Shown piece by piece: positions 25,299-33,729 of a stretch of 64,000 bases of DNA; the stretch's first letter is position 1, and each line of letters starts with the position of its first letter. The notes beneath the pieces were generated by a model. That model had not been told where the DNA came from. It did not search any database and worked only from the letters and a program-made list of their open reading frames with translations. This DNA comes from Halobacillus hunanensis (lineage in GTDB: Bacteria > Bacillota > Bacilli > Bacillales > Halobacillaceae): contig NZ_FVZB01000007.1 in NCBI RefSeq assembly GCF_900166655.1, forward strand, positions 124,001-188,000. Reading direction: 5' to 3'. Position numbers and translations under genes: made by a program.

Positions 25299-26535
25299 AT
25301 TCTTCATTATGGTCGGTCATACGTTTATGAATCGGGTGAAAACAAAATCTTTTCTGATCACAACGCTCGTTACGCTCATTTTAATTACCGCCCTATCGAA
25401 TATTCAAACGATTATTGAAACCTTTAGCGGGGAAGATGAGGCTAAGAAAGTTGCTTTAATTAGCGACAATGACGAGTGGAGCAGCACTCTTGTCGAGATG
25501 GTTGCTGCAAATGATGCGTTCACATTAGAACGAGTTGACCAATCCTTAGAGGAAGCAAAACAAGCGGTGAAAGAAGGAACGTATGAATCTGTCGTGAAAA
25601 TTACATCAGGAGAAGATGGACTTCCAAAAGCTGACTATTACGCGGAGCAAATTGCTTCTACAGAAAACAGTGAACCAATCAAACAAGCACTTCAACAAAT
25701 TAAAGTAGAAATGGCTACCGAGGAAGCAGGGGTAGATCAAGCGACCTTACAGCAAATTTCCTCCCCAGTAACGTTTAATACCATAGCTTTAGAAGAAAGT
25801 GCAAAATCAGAAGCAGAACTGGCCCAAACACGTGGGTTGGTGTACGTTATGTTGTTCCTGTTATATATGTCTGTCATTATGTATGGAAGTATGATTGCCA
25901 CAGAAGTAGCCACTGAAAAATCAAGCAGGGTTATGGAGATTTTGATTTCAAGTGTTTCGCCAGTATCACAAATGTTCGCTAAAATCATTGGAATAGCTCT
26001 GGTTGGAATTCTACAGTTTTCATTAATTCTGTTAGTAGGGTACCTCGGAATCCAGCAAGGCGGCGGAGGTTCCATCATGGAAGGGTTTGGTTTATCTAAT
26101 ATCCAGGGCTCAGTCATCGCATACGCCGTGCTCTTCTTTATTTTAGGCTATATGCTTTATGCTACTTTAGCAGCAACACTTGGCTCGCTAGTCAGCCGTT
26201 TAGAAGATGCCCAACAGATGATTTCACCAATGATATATCTCATTTTAGCGGCGTTCTTTATTTCTATTTTCGGTCTGAATGCACCAGATTCTACATTTAT
26301 AACCGTAACTTCATACATCCCATTTTTCTCGCCATTGATCATGTTCTTGCGCGTGGGGATGCTGGATATTCCGGTTTGGGAAGTCATCCTTTCGGTGGGA
26401 GTCCTCGTCGGGTCGATTGCGTTGCTCGCCTGGTTCGGAGCGCGTGTTTATAGTGGTGGCGTACTGCTTTACGGAAAGTCGTCTTCATTCAAGGATATTA
26501 AGAAGGCTATGCAGTTGTCGAAGAAAGAAGGATAA
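25291..26535 (+). CDS. yhaP: ABC transporter permease YhaP (NatB-like)
   Basis: 414 residues. One N-terminal helix (about 15-35), a large external domain (about 40-175), then five to six helices with the block MIATEVATEKSSRVMEILISSVSP, diagnostic of the NatB/ABC-2 family. Translation starts at ATG 25291 inside the last codons of yhaQ. It is the membrane partner of YhaQ. Confidence 0.88.
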   Translation: MNKFFIMVGHTFMNRVKTKSFLITTLVTLILITALSNIQTIIETFSGEDEAKKVALISDNDEWSSTLVEMVAANDAFTLERVDQSLEEAKQAVKEGTYESVVKITSGEDGLPKADYYAEQIASTENSEPIKQALQQIKVEMATEEAGVDQATLQQISSPVTFNTIALEESAKSEAELAQTRGLVYVMLFLLYMSVIMYGSMIATEVATEKSSRVMEILISSVSPVSQMFAKIIGIALVGILQFSLILLVGYLGIQQGGGGSIMEGFGLSNIQGSVIAYAVLFFILGYMLYATLAATLGSLVSRLEDAQQMISPMIYLILAAFFISIFGLNAPDSTFITVTSYIPFFSPLIMFLRVGMLDIPVWEVILSVGVLVGSIALLAWFGARVYSGGVLLYGKSSSFKDIKKAMQLSKKEG

Positions 26536-26542
26536 GGTAATG

Positions 26543-26582
26543 AAAGCCTCCATCTTTAAAGGGTGGAGGTTTCTATTTTTTA
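26543..26582 (+). terminator. Terminator after yhaP
   Basis: AAGCCTCCA and TGGAGGTTT pair around a TC-TTTAAAG-GG loop, followed by a T-rich tail. Confidence 0.75.
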
Positions 26583-26652
26583 TTTTGGATAAAGTGACAG
26601 AGGTTAACTGGTGCTTTTTAACATATAAATAATAACAGGGTGGGAGACAGAA

Positions 26653-27588
26653 ATGAAGAAATTAATCCTAGGACTAGCTACGATTATAGTGGTTGGCTTA
26701 ATCACTGGTACTTTCATTTACCAAAATCAAAACCAGAATTCATTGCTACAATTAAATAAGAAAAATGATAGGCTGGAAAAAACTAAATCCCTAAATCAAG
26801 TAGAAAAGCCTCAACCTAAGACATTAGAACCAGTAAACAATGACAGAGTCAGCTATACTTTGCAAAACAACGAGTTAAATATTACTTATGACAAAGGAAA
26901 TAATTGGGTGAAAGTCCCGATTGAGAAAGATTTATTATTTAATGGGGAATACAATGGGAATGAACGAGAATTGATAAATGGGAGTTACATACTGACGGAA
27001 GAACGTGCAGCATTTTTATATAAGCAGGAAAAGGTGTTATTAAAATACTCTCTTGATCAAGGAACAACGTGGGAAGAAAGTGTGGTTACAGAAGCATTAC
27101 CTGCCCTGCGCTTTAGAAAAGTAGACTTTTTAAATGATCGATTTGGATATGCTGTTCTTTCTGGTAATCGAACGATGTCACAAGAGCTTTCTACAGTCTT
27201 TTTAACTCACGATGGTGGGAAGACTTGGAAAGAGACAGCATCTCCAGAAACAACGAGATTAATTGCGGATGGTGGTTTTGTAGATGAAAGTACAGGATTT
27301 ATGTCCTATGGAACGATTAATCCCCAGGAGCCAAGTCTTTATGTTACACAAGATGAAGGAAGGACGTGGAATAAAGCAGTCATCCATATTCCTGAGAAAT
27401 ATGATAAGGTTTTTGTCCAAGCCGAGTTTCCGGTAAAAGAATACAATCATTTATCTGTTTTACTTAATCAAGGGCCTAATGGTGATTATGCAGGTGGTAA
27501 AGTGAAAGGAAAATTTATTTCAAAGGATAATGGGTTAACGTGGGATTTTTCGATGGAGGTACAGCCGAATGGAACAAAACAAGGATAA
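26653..27588 (+). CDS. Secreted or membrane-anchored Asp-box (BNR, sialidase-like beta-propeller) protein
   Basis: 311 residues. The N-terminal hydrophobic segment (about 4-24) is a signal anchor or signal peptide without lipobox. Five Asp-box motifs S/T-x-D-x-G-x-T-W are spaced through the chain: TYDKGNNW, SLDQGTTW, THDGGKTW, TQDEGRTW and SKDNGLTW, as in beta-propellers of the sialidase and YCF48 type. No sialidase catalytic Arg triad is evident, so it may be a binding protein. It overlaps the next gene by 20 bases and shares an operon with it. Confidence 0.8.
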   Translation: MKKLILGLATIIVVGLITGTFIYQNQNQNSLLQLNKKNDRLEKTKSLNQVEKPQPKTLEPVNNDRVSYTLQNNELNITYDKGNNWVKVPIEKDLLFNGEYNGNERELINGSYILTEERAAFLYKQEKVLLKYSLDQGTTWEESVVTEALPALRFRKVDFLNDRFGYAVLSGNRTMSQELSTVFLTHDGGKTWKETASPETTRLIADGGFVDESTGFMSYGTINPQEPSLYVTQDEGRTWNKAVIHIPEKYDKVFVQAEFPVKEYNHLSVLLNQGPNGDYAGGKVKGKFISKDNGLTWDFSMEVQPNGTKQG

Positions 27589-28435
27589 ACTGATTAAAAT
27601 AAGTGGATGGACTCTATTTATTTTTGCGATTGGGTTTTTCTGTTTACAAGCAGGATATTTACTCGCACATGAAAGATTTCAAGTAGAATATATTGACAAC
27701 CGACTATTTTACATCTTCAATATTTTATGTGTGATTTGTTTATTTCTTGCCATATTACTATTACTTAGACTAATGAAAAGACTACTATTAATAGTAGCTA
27801 GTGTTTTGGGCCTATTTGTAATAGTTCAGGCCGTACTGCTTGTTGACAGTAACCAAGTAATTAAAAATATAACAAGCATATCACCTGACTTCGAACATGT
27901 TTTTTCGATTAAAGAGAATGTGGAGAGTGGAGAGGCGATTTATTATAGATCGTATTATGGTATATTAGCTCGCCCCAAAGAAACTTTGCCAAATGAAATA
28001 GGCGGAGAATATAAAGTGGAATGGTTAGCAGATGATATTGCAGCCTTTACGTATAAAGCAGATGATAATACGGTTCAGCAATTCATTGGAACTTACGGCG
28101 ACCGGGGTAGTGGCAGGTCTTACTATTATGTGGGGCCGGAGATTCATGGAATATGGGAAGGTAATAACATCGAAGTGATAAGCAATACGGATGGAATTTT
28201 CGTTACTGAAAATGGTAAAACGGAGTCTTTTGGTTGGGATAACATCGTTCAGTTCGGTACGCTTGCTGTTGTCCTAAAGAAGAATAATGAAGCTGTTTGG
28301 ACCATCTCCTTAGATGAAAACTTTGAAGTTCATTCCGATGCTTCCGAACAAACTGTAGGAAACATTAGTTTATATAAAGCAACAATGGAAATGAATCAGT
28401 CAACAACTCTGTATTATAAAACTTCTAAAAGATAG
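27569..28435 (+). CDS. Membrane protein with extracytoplasmic beta-rich domain, partner of the Asp-box protein
   Basis: 288 residues. Three hydrophobic segments lie at about 10-32, 45-66 and 70-92, then a 190-residue soluble part rich in Tyr, Gly and beta strands. No named family is recognised. The start lies inside the upstream gene, with GGAGG in that gene 10 nt before ATG, so the two are translationally coupled and likely act together at the cell surface. Confidence 0.7.
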   Translation: MEQNKDKLIKISGWTLFIFAIGFFCLQAGYLLAHERFQVEYIDNRLFYIFNILCVICLFLAILLLLRLMKRLLLIVASVLGLFVIVQAVLLVDSNQVIKNITSISPDFEHVFSIKENVESGEAIYYRSYYGILARPKETLPNEIGGEYKVEWLADDIAAFTYKADDNTVQQFIGTYGDRGSGRSYYYVGPEIHGIWEGNNIEVISNTDGIFVTENGKTESFGWDNIVQFGTLAVVLKKNNEAVWTISLDENFEVHSDASEQTVGNISLYKATMEMNQSTTLYYKTSKR

Positions 28436-28472
28436 GACAAGCTATTTCTCTAACAAGGCTTGTCCATTTTTG
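28435..28472 (+). terminator. Terminator of the Asp-box operon
   Basis: GGACAAGC and GCTTGTCC pair around a 15-nt loop, followed by ATTTTTGTT. Confidence 0.75.
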
Positions 28473-28605
28473 TTACAGTATCTATTTTGTAAATCAAATA
28501 TCATACAGGAGAAGTATGGAAAGACTGAAGAAGCCATGAATTATTACCATGGAACGATATTATGGGGAGCTCGCGGGACATGGATTATGTCTGTGTTACC
28601 TGAAA

Positions 28606-28659
28606 GAGTCTGGGACATATCTAAACCTCTTAAGTGAAAAACACTTTTGTCTCAGACTC
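28606..28659. repeat. Short hairpin repeat sharing ends with the GGCTGGGACA family
   Basis: GAGTCTGGGACA and TTGTCTCAGACTC are inverted arms, with an inner TTAAGTG-AAAA-CACTT hairpin. The right arm AAACACTTTTGTCTCA recurs at 33553-33570, the end of a larger repeat. It may act as a terminator for either neighbour. It looks like a minimal copy of the larger elements at 33284 and 56917. Confidence 0.6.
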
Positions 28660-28673
28660 TTCCACTCCATTAT

Positions 28674-28976
28674 TCAATAGGGCCCATGGGTGATGTTGGT
28701 TAACGGTTCATTTACTTCGAAAATTTTCCCGCGGGCGTCTGTAATCCCAAAGCTTGATAAGCGTTCCGTGTGCATGGTCAAATAGTTTTCGGCAGCTTGT
28801 TTTGTTTCAAATAAATAGATTCCGCCGGCTTCTTGCTCTGCCTTATTTTCAGTCCAAATTTTCCATATGAAACCCGGTTCGTCATTGATACTGTTCGCTA
28901 AGTCAGTGAATGCCTTTGACATTTCCTCGCAAAACGGCCCATCCATTTTAAAGTCGATTTGTAGTACATAACTCAT
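28674..28976 (-). CDS. YdhR-type putative monooxygenase (dimeric alpha/beta barrel)
   Basis: 100 residues from ATG 28976, after GAAGAAGGTG. SYVLQIDFKMDGPFCEEMSKAF, INDEPGFIWKIWTENKAEQEAGGIYLFE and FEVNEPLTNI are family features. The substrate is unknown. It lies 33 bp after the DsbA-family gene, on the same strand, and is probably co-transcribed with it. Confidence 0.82.
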   Translation of the reverse strand: MSYVLQIDFKMDGPFCEEMSKAFTDLANSINDEPGFIWKIWTENKAEQEAGGIYLFETKQAAENYLTMHTERLSSFGITDARGKIFEVNEPLTNITHGPY

Positions 28977-29009
28977 CACTGCACCTTCTTCCTGATAAAA
29001 TCATCTTAT

Positions 29010-29936
29010 TTATTGTTTCACATAATATTTCTCGTCAAGGACTTCCCGCGCTTCATAGGTTCTTGGTGTTAATTCTTTTTCAACAAATGCTTGAAGGTCA
29101 GATGGATCCACATCATACATCACTTCGATTTCTTTTGCGAAAAGAAGACCTTCTTTATTAAGCAGGTATGATAGGGAAGCTGGTTGACTTGGCTTTGGAT
29201 CTTCTCCATTTATGATTTGGGATAGTCCGGAAACGTAGAAATCCAACGGACGATTCCCAACCATCTTTACACCTTTCTGTTCTTCATTGACGATGATAAG
29301 GGTTGGAAAACCTCTGACGCCCAGTTTTGCTGCAAGCGCAAAGTCTTCTTCTAATAATTGCTGTCCCATTTGTTCTTCTGCCTCTTTTACAATGGTCTCT
29401 CCATCGAGACCAAGATTATTAACAAGTTCAATCATAATGGTTTTCTCGGCAATATTTTGATTGAATGCAAACAGCGCTTCTCTCGCCCGGCGTAAATATT
29501 CATAGGCCTTTTCATCATCGTGATTTTTTTGAATGACTTTATAGACGCGTGATGGAGGGAAGGATGATTGCACTGGATTGTCAATCATGAGCGATCCATC
29601 AATAGGCATGCGCGAATGTTCTCCAACCTCTCTCCAATGGCCTGCAACGTCTGCGGGTACTGAGATTCCGTTTGCAGGGTCGATTGGTCCGTCATGCCAT
29701 TTCTCCAACAAACCGCCCATGACGGTATGGAAGTTGAAGTAATGACCATACTGCTCTCTAAAGCGGTGCAGGATAGGCTCAAGTGCCCAGCAATGAGAGC
29801 AGATAGGGTCTGTCACATAATAGAGATCAATGGTTTTCTTTGGTTGGTTCAAATCAATAGCCTCCATTGTTTCTTCTCCAGCTGGACCACACACACCAGT
29901 CTCTAAATCACAAATGATATTATTGTTTTTCGTCAT
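29010..29936 (-). CDS. DsbA-family (FrnE/SpxH-like) thioredoxin-fold protein
   Basis: 308 residues, no signal peptide, so cytoplasmic. The active-site motif is DPICSHCWALEP (CxxC with a following Trp), with cis-Pro in VRGFPTLIIVNEE. The general layout (thioredoxin fold with an inserted helical domain) resembles FrnE and the ClpXP adapter SpxH/YjbH; the extra C-terminal 80 residues may place it apart. With the YdhR-like gene it forms a unit divergent from a TetR regulator, which suggests an electrophile or redox response. Confidence 0.8.
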   Translation of the reverse strand: MTKNNNIICDLETGVCGPAGEETMEAIDLNQPKKTIDLYYVTDPICSHCWALEPILHRFREQYGHYFNFHTVMGGLLEKWHDGPIDPANGISVPADVAGHWREVGEHSRMPIDGSLMIDNPVQSSFPPSRVYKVIQKNHDDEKAYEYLRRAREALFAFNQNIAEKTIMIELVNNLGLDGETIVKEAEEQMGQQLLEEDFALAAKLGVRGFPTLIIVNEEQKGVKMVGNRPLDFYVSGLSQIINGEDPKPSQPASLSYLLNKEGLLFAKEIEVMYDVDPSDLQAFVEKELTPRTYEAREVLDEKYYVKQ

Positions 29937-30107
29937 TTCATGTTCCTCACTTTCCTAGCTTAAGCGAAACCTGTTAGTAAGCCTTCTGTTTGCTTCGTAA
30001 TTATAGTTTAGTACATAATGAAAAGCATCCATACCAATAGTTCAGTGAATATGTTGTCTATACAACACATTGAAGAAATTGTTGAAAAAGCAGGAGGGAT
30101 TTCCAAT

Positions 30108-30662
30108 ATGAGCGGTTCAAAAACAGATCCCCGAATTTTAAGGACACGTAAATTAATCATGGATGCTTTTATAGGCTTATCGAGTAAAAAGGAGTTCAAA
30201 GATATAACGGTTAAGGATATTACAACGGAAGCTATGATTAATCGTGCTACGTTTTATTATCATTTTGAAGATATTTATGACTTGCTGGAAAAGGTATTAT
30301 CAGAAGAATTGTTAATTAATTTGGATGGTGATATCTATGAGAAAAGCGAATTGAACGAAGAAGTGTTTGTTAGTATTTTTAAAGCCATTACTAATTTTCA
30401 AAAGTCTTTATCGTATCGCTGTCATCGAGGTTACGAAGACACTATAGCTCGTATCATTAGAGATCAGCTGGAAATCATCTTCTATAAAATGTTGCTAAAA
30501 CAACATGTAACGGATGAGGATCATGCCCTCAAAGTTACGGCAGTCATGTTAAGTTGGGGGATCTATGGAGCTTCGGTAGAATGGAGGAGAAGCAGCCATA
30601 CCATTTCCCCGGAGGAATTCGTCAAAACTGCCGTCCCTTACTTGAAGAATGGGATTGGGTGA
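30108..30662 (+). CDS. TetR/AcrR-family regulator
   Basis: 184 residues from ATG 30108, preceded by GGAGGG; an ATG at 30018 in frame has no site. The N-terminal HTH is typical: TRKLIMDAFIGLSSKKEFKDITVKDITTEAMINRATFYYHFEDIYDLLEKV (about 15-65). The C-terminal ligand domain is of the TetR_C_7 (YxaF/dhaS-like) sort. Its divergent placement next to the dsbA-like/ydhR-like pair suggests it represses them and itself. The ligand is unknown. Confidence 0.87.
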   Translation: MSGSKTDPRILRTRKLIMDAFIGLSSKKEFKDITVKDITTEAMINRATFYYHFEDIYDLLEKVLSEELLINLDGDIYEKSELNEEVFVSIFKAITNFQKSLSYRCHRGYEDTIARIIRDQLEIIFYKMLLKQHVTDEDHALKVTAVMLSWGIYGASVEWRRSSHTISPEEFVKTAVPYLKNGIG

Positions 30663-30823
30663 GCATAGCTGTTGAAAAAGACAATGCTGTTGTCGAAAAA
30701 CGCAGGAGAGAGAAATGGAAGTCTCTATCTTATAAAGGTGGAGGCTTTTGTTATGGTTCGGTCTTTTTTCGTAATTTTTGTGATAAAATTTATGTAATAA
30801 AAGGTGGGGGAGTGTGAGGGATA

Positions 30824-31144
30824 ATGACAATCCTATTATTCCTTTTAGCCGGTTTGGCTGAAATTGGCGGCGGTTACCTAATTTGGCTTTGGTTAAGAGA
30901 AGGAAAACCATATTATTGGGGGCTGTTGGGCGGAGTATCCTTAGCCTTATATGGTGTTATTGCCACGTTTCAAACTTTTCCTTCATTCGGAAGGGTTTAT
31001 GCTGCTTACGGAGGAGTTTTTATTCTCTTGTCCCTTCTTTGGGGATGGGGGATCGATAAGAAAACCCCAGATTTCTATGATTGGCTGGGAGCAGGTCTAT
31101 GCCTAGTCGGAGTGTCTGTGATGCTGTGGGGACCCCGTAATTAA
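30824..31144 (+). CDS. ynfA: YnfA family (UPF0060) membrane protein
   Basis: 106 residues with four membrane helices. [21 protein letters not shown] and the [22 protein letters not shown] block are diagnostic. It resembles SMR-type transporters in size and layout; transport of toxic compounds has been suggested for relatives. A weak hairpin (30712-30755) upstream may end the tetR transcript. Confidence 0.9.
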   Translation: MTILLFLLAGLAEIGGGYLIWLWLREGKPYYWGLLGGVSLALYGVIATFQTFPSFGRVYAAYGGVFILLSLLWGWGIDKKTPDFYDWLGAGLCLVGVSVMLWGPRN

Positions 31145-31195
31145 GAGCTGAGGAACACTGAAGCTTGTCAAAACAAATTAGGAGGTTTTGCTCAT

Positions 31196-31708
31196 ATGCC
31201 TTACGCTCCATTCAAACTTCGTATATACGCCTTTTTGTTAGATTACATCCTTATCGCGGGATATGGTATTCTCGTTCTAGGCAGCCTTTCCTTCCTATTC
31301 GGATCGTATTTTCCTTCTTTATTTTCGAATTCACCAATTACAGCTCAATTGACAGGTTTCTTAATCATGACGCTCCCCGTCTCCCTTTACTTTATTCTAA
31401 GCGAACAATCTAAATGGCAAGGGACATGGGGAAAGAGAAAAATGGTCGTCCGTGTTGTGGATGACAGTGGACAGCGTATTGACAAGGGTCGTTCTTTTAT
31501 TCGAACGGCTGTCAAATTTCTGCCTTGGGAGGTGGCCCATTTTTGTATATGGCGATTAATGCTTCCTGCAGACTTTTCCGAAATGACGCTTCTGATTATG
31601 TTGAGTGCTGTAAATGTCTCCATCCTTATTTACTTTCTTACACCTTTTACAAATAAAAAAAGGAAAAGTGTCTATGATTGGGTCTCAGGGACAGCTGTCG
31701 TTAAGTAG
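31196..31708 (+). CDS. RDD-family membrane protein
   Basis: 170 residues, three to four membrane helices. The RDD box is present in modified form near the start (FKLRIYAFLLDYILI, where Arg and two Asp define the family), and WGKRKMVVRVVD and RKSVYDWVSGTAVV complete the pattern. Some RDD proteins are Na+/H+ antiporters in halophiles; most have no known role. AGGAGG precedes ATG. Confidence 0.85.
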   Translation: MPYAPFKLRIYAFLLDYILIAGYGILVLGSLSFLFGSYFPSLFSNSPITAQLTGFLIMTLPVSLYFILSEQSKWQGTWGKRKMVVRVVDDSGQRIDKGRSFIRTAVKFLPWEVAHFCIWRLMLPADFSEMTLLIMLSAVNVSILIYFLTPFTNKKRKSVYDWVSGTAVVK

Positions 31709-31774
31709 AACCTCTCCACTATTTCGTTCGTTATTTTTCATACAATGAGTCAATACGTCGAAGGAGGAAATGAA

Positions 31775-32497
31775 ATGAGCAATCGTACAAAAGAAACTTA
31801 TAACAAACTAGCTCATACTTATCAAAACGATATTGATGAAGCGAGTCCATATAACGCTTTGTATGAACGCCCCGCTGTGATGGCGGCCTTGCCATCATCA
31901 CTACAAGGAAAGAAAGTGCTTGATGCAGGATGCTCAGCTGGGTGGTATTCTTCTCAATTCATGCAGCGTGGAGCGGAGGTTACCGGAATTGATGTGAGTT
32001 CTGAAATGGTGAAGGCAGCGAGTGAACGTGCAGGGGGAAAGGCGACATTTCTCTGCCACGATCTTCTAGAGCCACTGCCATTTGAGAATAATTCCTTTGA
32101 TGTGATTGTAAGCTCACTTACACTTCATTATTTACAAGATTGGACATCCACTTTTCAAGAATTCAATCGTGTGTTAAAGGCAGGCGGAACGTTTATATTT
32201 TCGGTTCATCACCCATTCATGGACTACACCCGACACGATTGTGAGGATTACTTTAAAACTCAATACTTATCCGAAACCTGGAACAAACCTGCTATTACAA
32301 TTGACGTCAGTTTTTACAGAAGACCTATGCAAAGCATCGTGAACGAAACCACTCACTGTTTCCATCTTGATCAACTGATTGAACCCCAACCGCAAGAAAA
32401 GATGAAGCACGTGAAAGCAGAAGCTTACCACTACCTTATGACCAGCCCGCATTTCCTCATCGTAAAAGCTGTGTCAAAAAAAGCTATGGAAGCATAA
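31775..32497 (+). CDS. Class I SAM-dependent methyltransferase
   Basis: 240 residues from ATG 31775, after GGAGG; the open frame starts earlier at 31745. Motif [16 protein letters not shown] binds SAM, then [33 protein letters not shown] and [14 protein letters not shown]. This is the UbiE/Methyltransf_11 layout; the substrate is unknown. Confidence 0.88.
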   Translation: MSNRTKETYNKLAHTYQNDIDEASPYNALYERPAVMAALPSSLQGKKVLDAGCSAGWYSSQFMQRGAEVTGIDVSSEMVKAASERAGGKATFLCHDLLEPLPFENNSFDVIVSSLTLHYLQDWTSTFQEFNRVLKAGGTFIFSVHHPFMDYTRHDCEDYFKTQYLSETWNKPAITIDVSFYRRPMQSIVNETTHCFHLDQLIEPQPQEKMKHVKAEAYHYLMTSPHFLIVKAVSKKAMEA

Positions 32498-32500
32498 AAA

Positions 32501-32533
32501 AATTCCTGGCCACTGTGCGCGTGGTCAGGAATT
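32501..32533 (+). terminator. Terminator after the methyltransferase gene
   Basis: AATTCCTGGCCAC and GTGGTCAGGAATT pair around TGTGCGC; an A run precedes it, but the T tail is weak on the plus strand. On the minus strand the A run becomes a T run, so it also fits as the terminator of the small genes downstream. Confidence 0.75.
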
Positions 32534-32576
32534 ACACTAACTAAATTCCATCTTGTATGATGAAACGTCAGGTACT

Positions 32577-32696
32577 TCATTGTTTTTTATTAAAAAAATC
32601 AGTAAAAGCATGGAAAATCTCTGTACCTTGGTAAGTAAACAAAGAAATAGCTGTTAATGAAAACGCTGCAATCATAATCAGTCTAAACCATATCAT
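32577..32696 (-). CDS. Single-helix membrane peptide, 39 residues
   Basis: ATG at 32694-32696 follows AAAGGAGG by 7 nt, a very strong site. The product begins MIWFRLIMIAAFSLTAISLF (one membrane helix) and ends in a basic FFNKKQ tail. No family is recognised. It lies 37 bp after the next small membrane gene on the same strand, so they may form one unit. Confidence 0.65.
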   Translation of the reverse strand: MIWFRLIMIAAFSLTAISLFTYQGTEIFHAFTDFFNKKQ

Positions 32697-32733
32697 AGTT
32701 GTATCCTCCTTTGAAATATATAATGTCTATACT

Positions 32734-33033
32734 TCAAAGGGAATGGATTAAGAAGTTTGATTGATAAAAAACTGGGTTAAGAAAAAGAAGTCTTCTAACG
32801 AATGGTACTAGCGTAATTAGAAAGTTCGTTAGTAGAATGATTACAAGAGTAAATGGCATGATCACACTAATCGAATAATCATTCCCAGTATTATCAACTG
32901 ACGGGAATGTGCTATCCAATGTAATGCTCTCTTGAACATCACCTGGAACAAACTGCTGTATATTGTCCTGCATGCATAAGAAGGAATAGCTGAGTATGAA
33001 TAAAAGAAGTGAGAAAGTAAGATATCTTTTCAT
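32734..33033 (-). CDS. Small membrane protein, 99 residues
   Basis: ATG 33033 is preceded by GAGGGGAG. A cleavable or anchoring hydrophobic N-terminus (about 4-20) is followed by a polar stretch with two acidic clusters and one strong helix (ISVIMPFTLVIILLTNFLITLVP). No domain is recognised. Confidence 0.55.
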   Translation of the reverse strand: MKRYLTFSLLLFILSYSFLCMQDNIQQFVPGDVQESITLDSTFPSVDNTGNDYSISVIMPFTLVIILLTNFLITLVPFVRRLLFLNPVFYQSNFLIHSL

Positions 33034-33039
33034 ACACAC

Positions 33040-33283
33040 ACTCCCCTCTATAGGTAATATTCCAATTATACATCATTCGCGTTACGATTAAAAGATGTAA
33101 CTTTATAACACCAAAGGCTGGCAGAATATAATACTCTCTTAGAAAGGTTCAGAATGGGTTTTTTAGGTTCTGGTCTTTTGAATAATTGTATTAATAAACA
33201 ACAAGTGGAAAGGTCATTTCGAGATGACTACGAAAAAACATATGGCAAGGGGAATCTCCTGTGGGCATGTGCCAACACTGAAC
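33040..33283. other. Gene-free stretch with a possible truncated ORF
   Basis: About 240 bp without a convincing gene. A 45-codon frame at 33154-33291 (MGFLGSGLLNNCINKQQVER...) has a GAAAGG site, but its end lies in repeat sequence (the GTGCCAACACTGAAC module in reverse at 33262-33283). It may be a gene remnant cut off by the repeat; I do not call it. Confidence 0.35.
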
Positions 33284-33575
33284 GGGGATAGGACAAAACT
33301 AAACTTCGATGTGCTGTTTTAGCGGAGGAAATATGCGTAGACTCCTGCGAGAGGAAAGGCCTAGGTGAGACCTCGCAGTGCGTCAGCGCAAGAAGGCAGT
33401 AAAAACAAGGAAGTTCGGTTAAAACCGGCACGTCCTGTGCCAACACCGAACGACCCCACTACGCGCGAGGGCCGCGGAAAGCGAAGTAGATTTTCGTAGC
33501 GGGTTATAGGCACCAATTATAGTTTTTTTCTTAGTCCGGATTTTCATTTGATAAAACACTTTTGTCTCAACCTCA
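33284..33575. repeat. Composite dispersed repeat (MITE-like), copy B
   Basis: Left end GGATAGGACAAAAC and right end AACACTTTTGTCTCAACCTC are roughly inverted. Inside are GTAGACTCCTGCGAG...CTCGCAG (hairpin, 33337-33390), the GTTGGCACAGG module in reverse (33408-33460), and CCGCGGAAAGCGAAGT (33472-33487). The first and last internal blocks also occur in the 56917-57210 element, so B appears to be that element with the GTTGGCACAGG module inserted. 33576-33712 shows no gene. Confidence 0.65.
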
Positions 33576-33729
33576 CGGAAAGCGGATTATTCTTCCCCAC
33601 CTTCCCTTCTCAACCCAGACATTCAGAATCGAGACGTTTTGAATTCCCGGGGTACAAGAGGCTTAAAATATGAAATTGATTCAGGCATTAATGATAATCA
33701 ACAGTCAGGTTTAAAAGGAGTGATCCATC

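Noticed and set aside
33154-33291. 45-codon frame with a GAAAGG site
   Set aside because: Its end runs into a dispersed repeat and the product has no known feature; noted only as a possible remnant.
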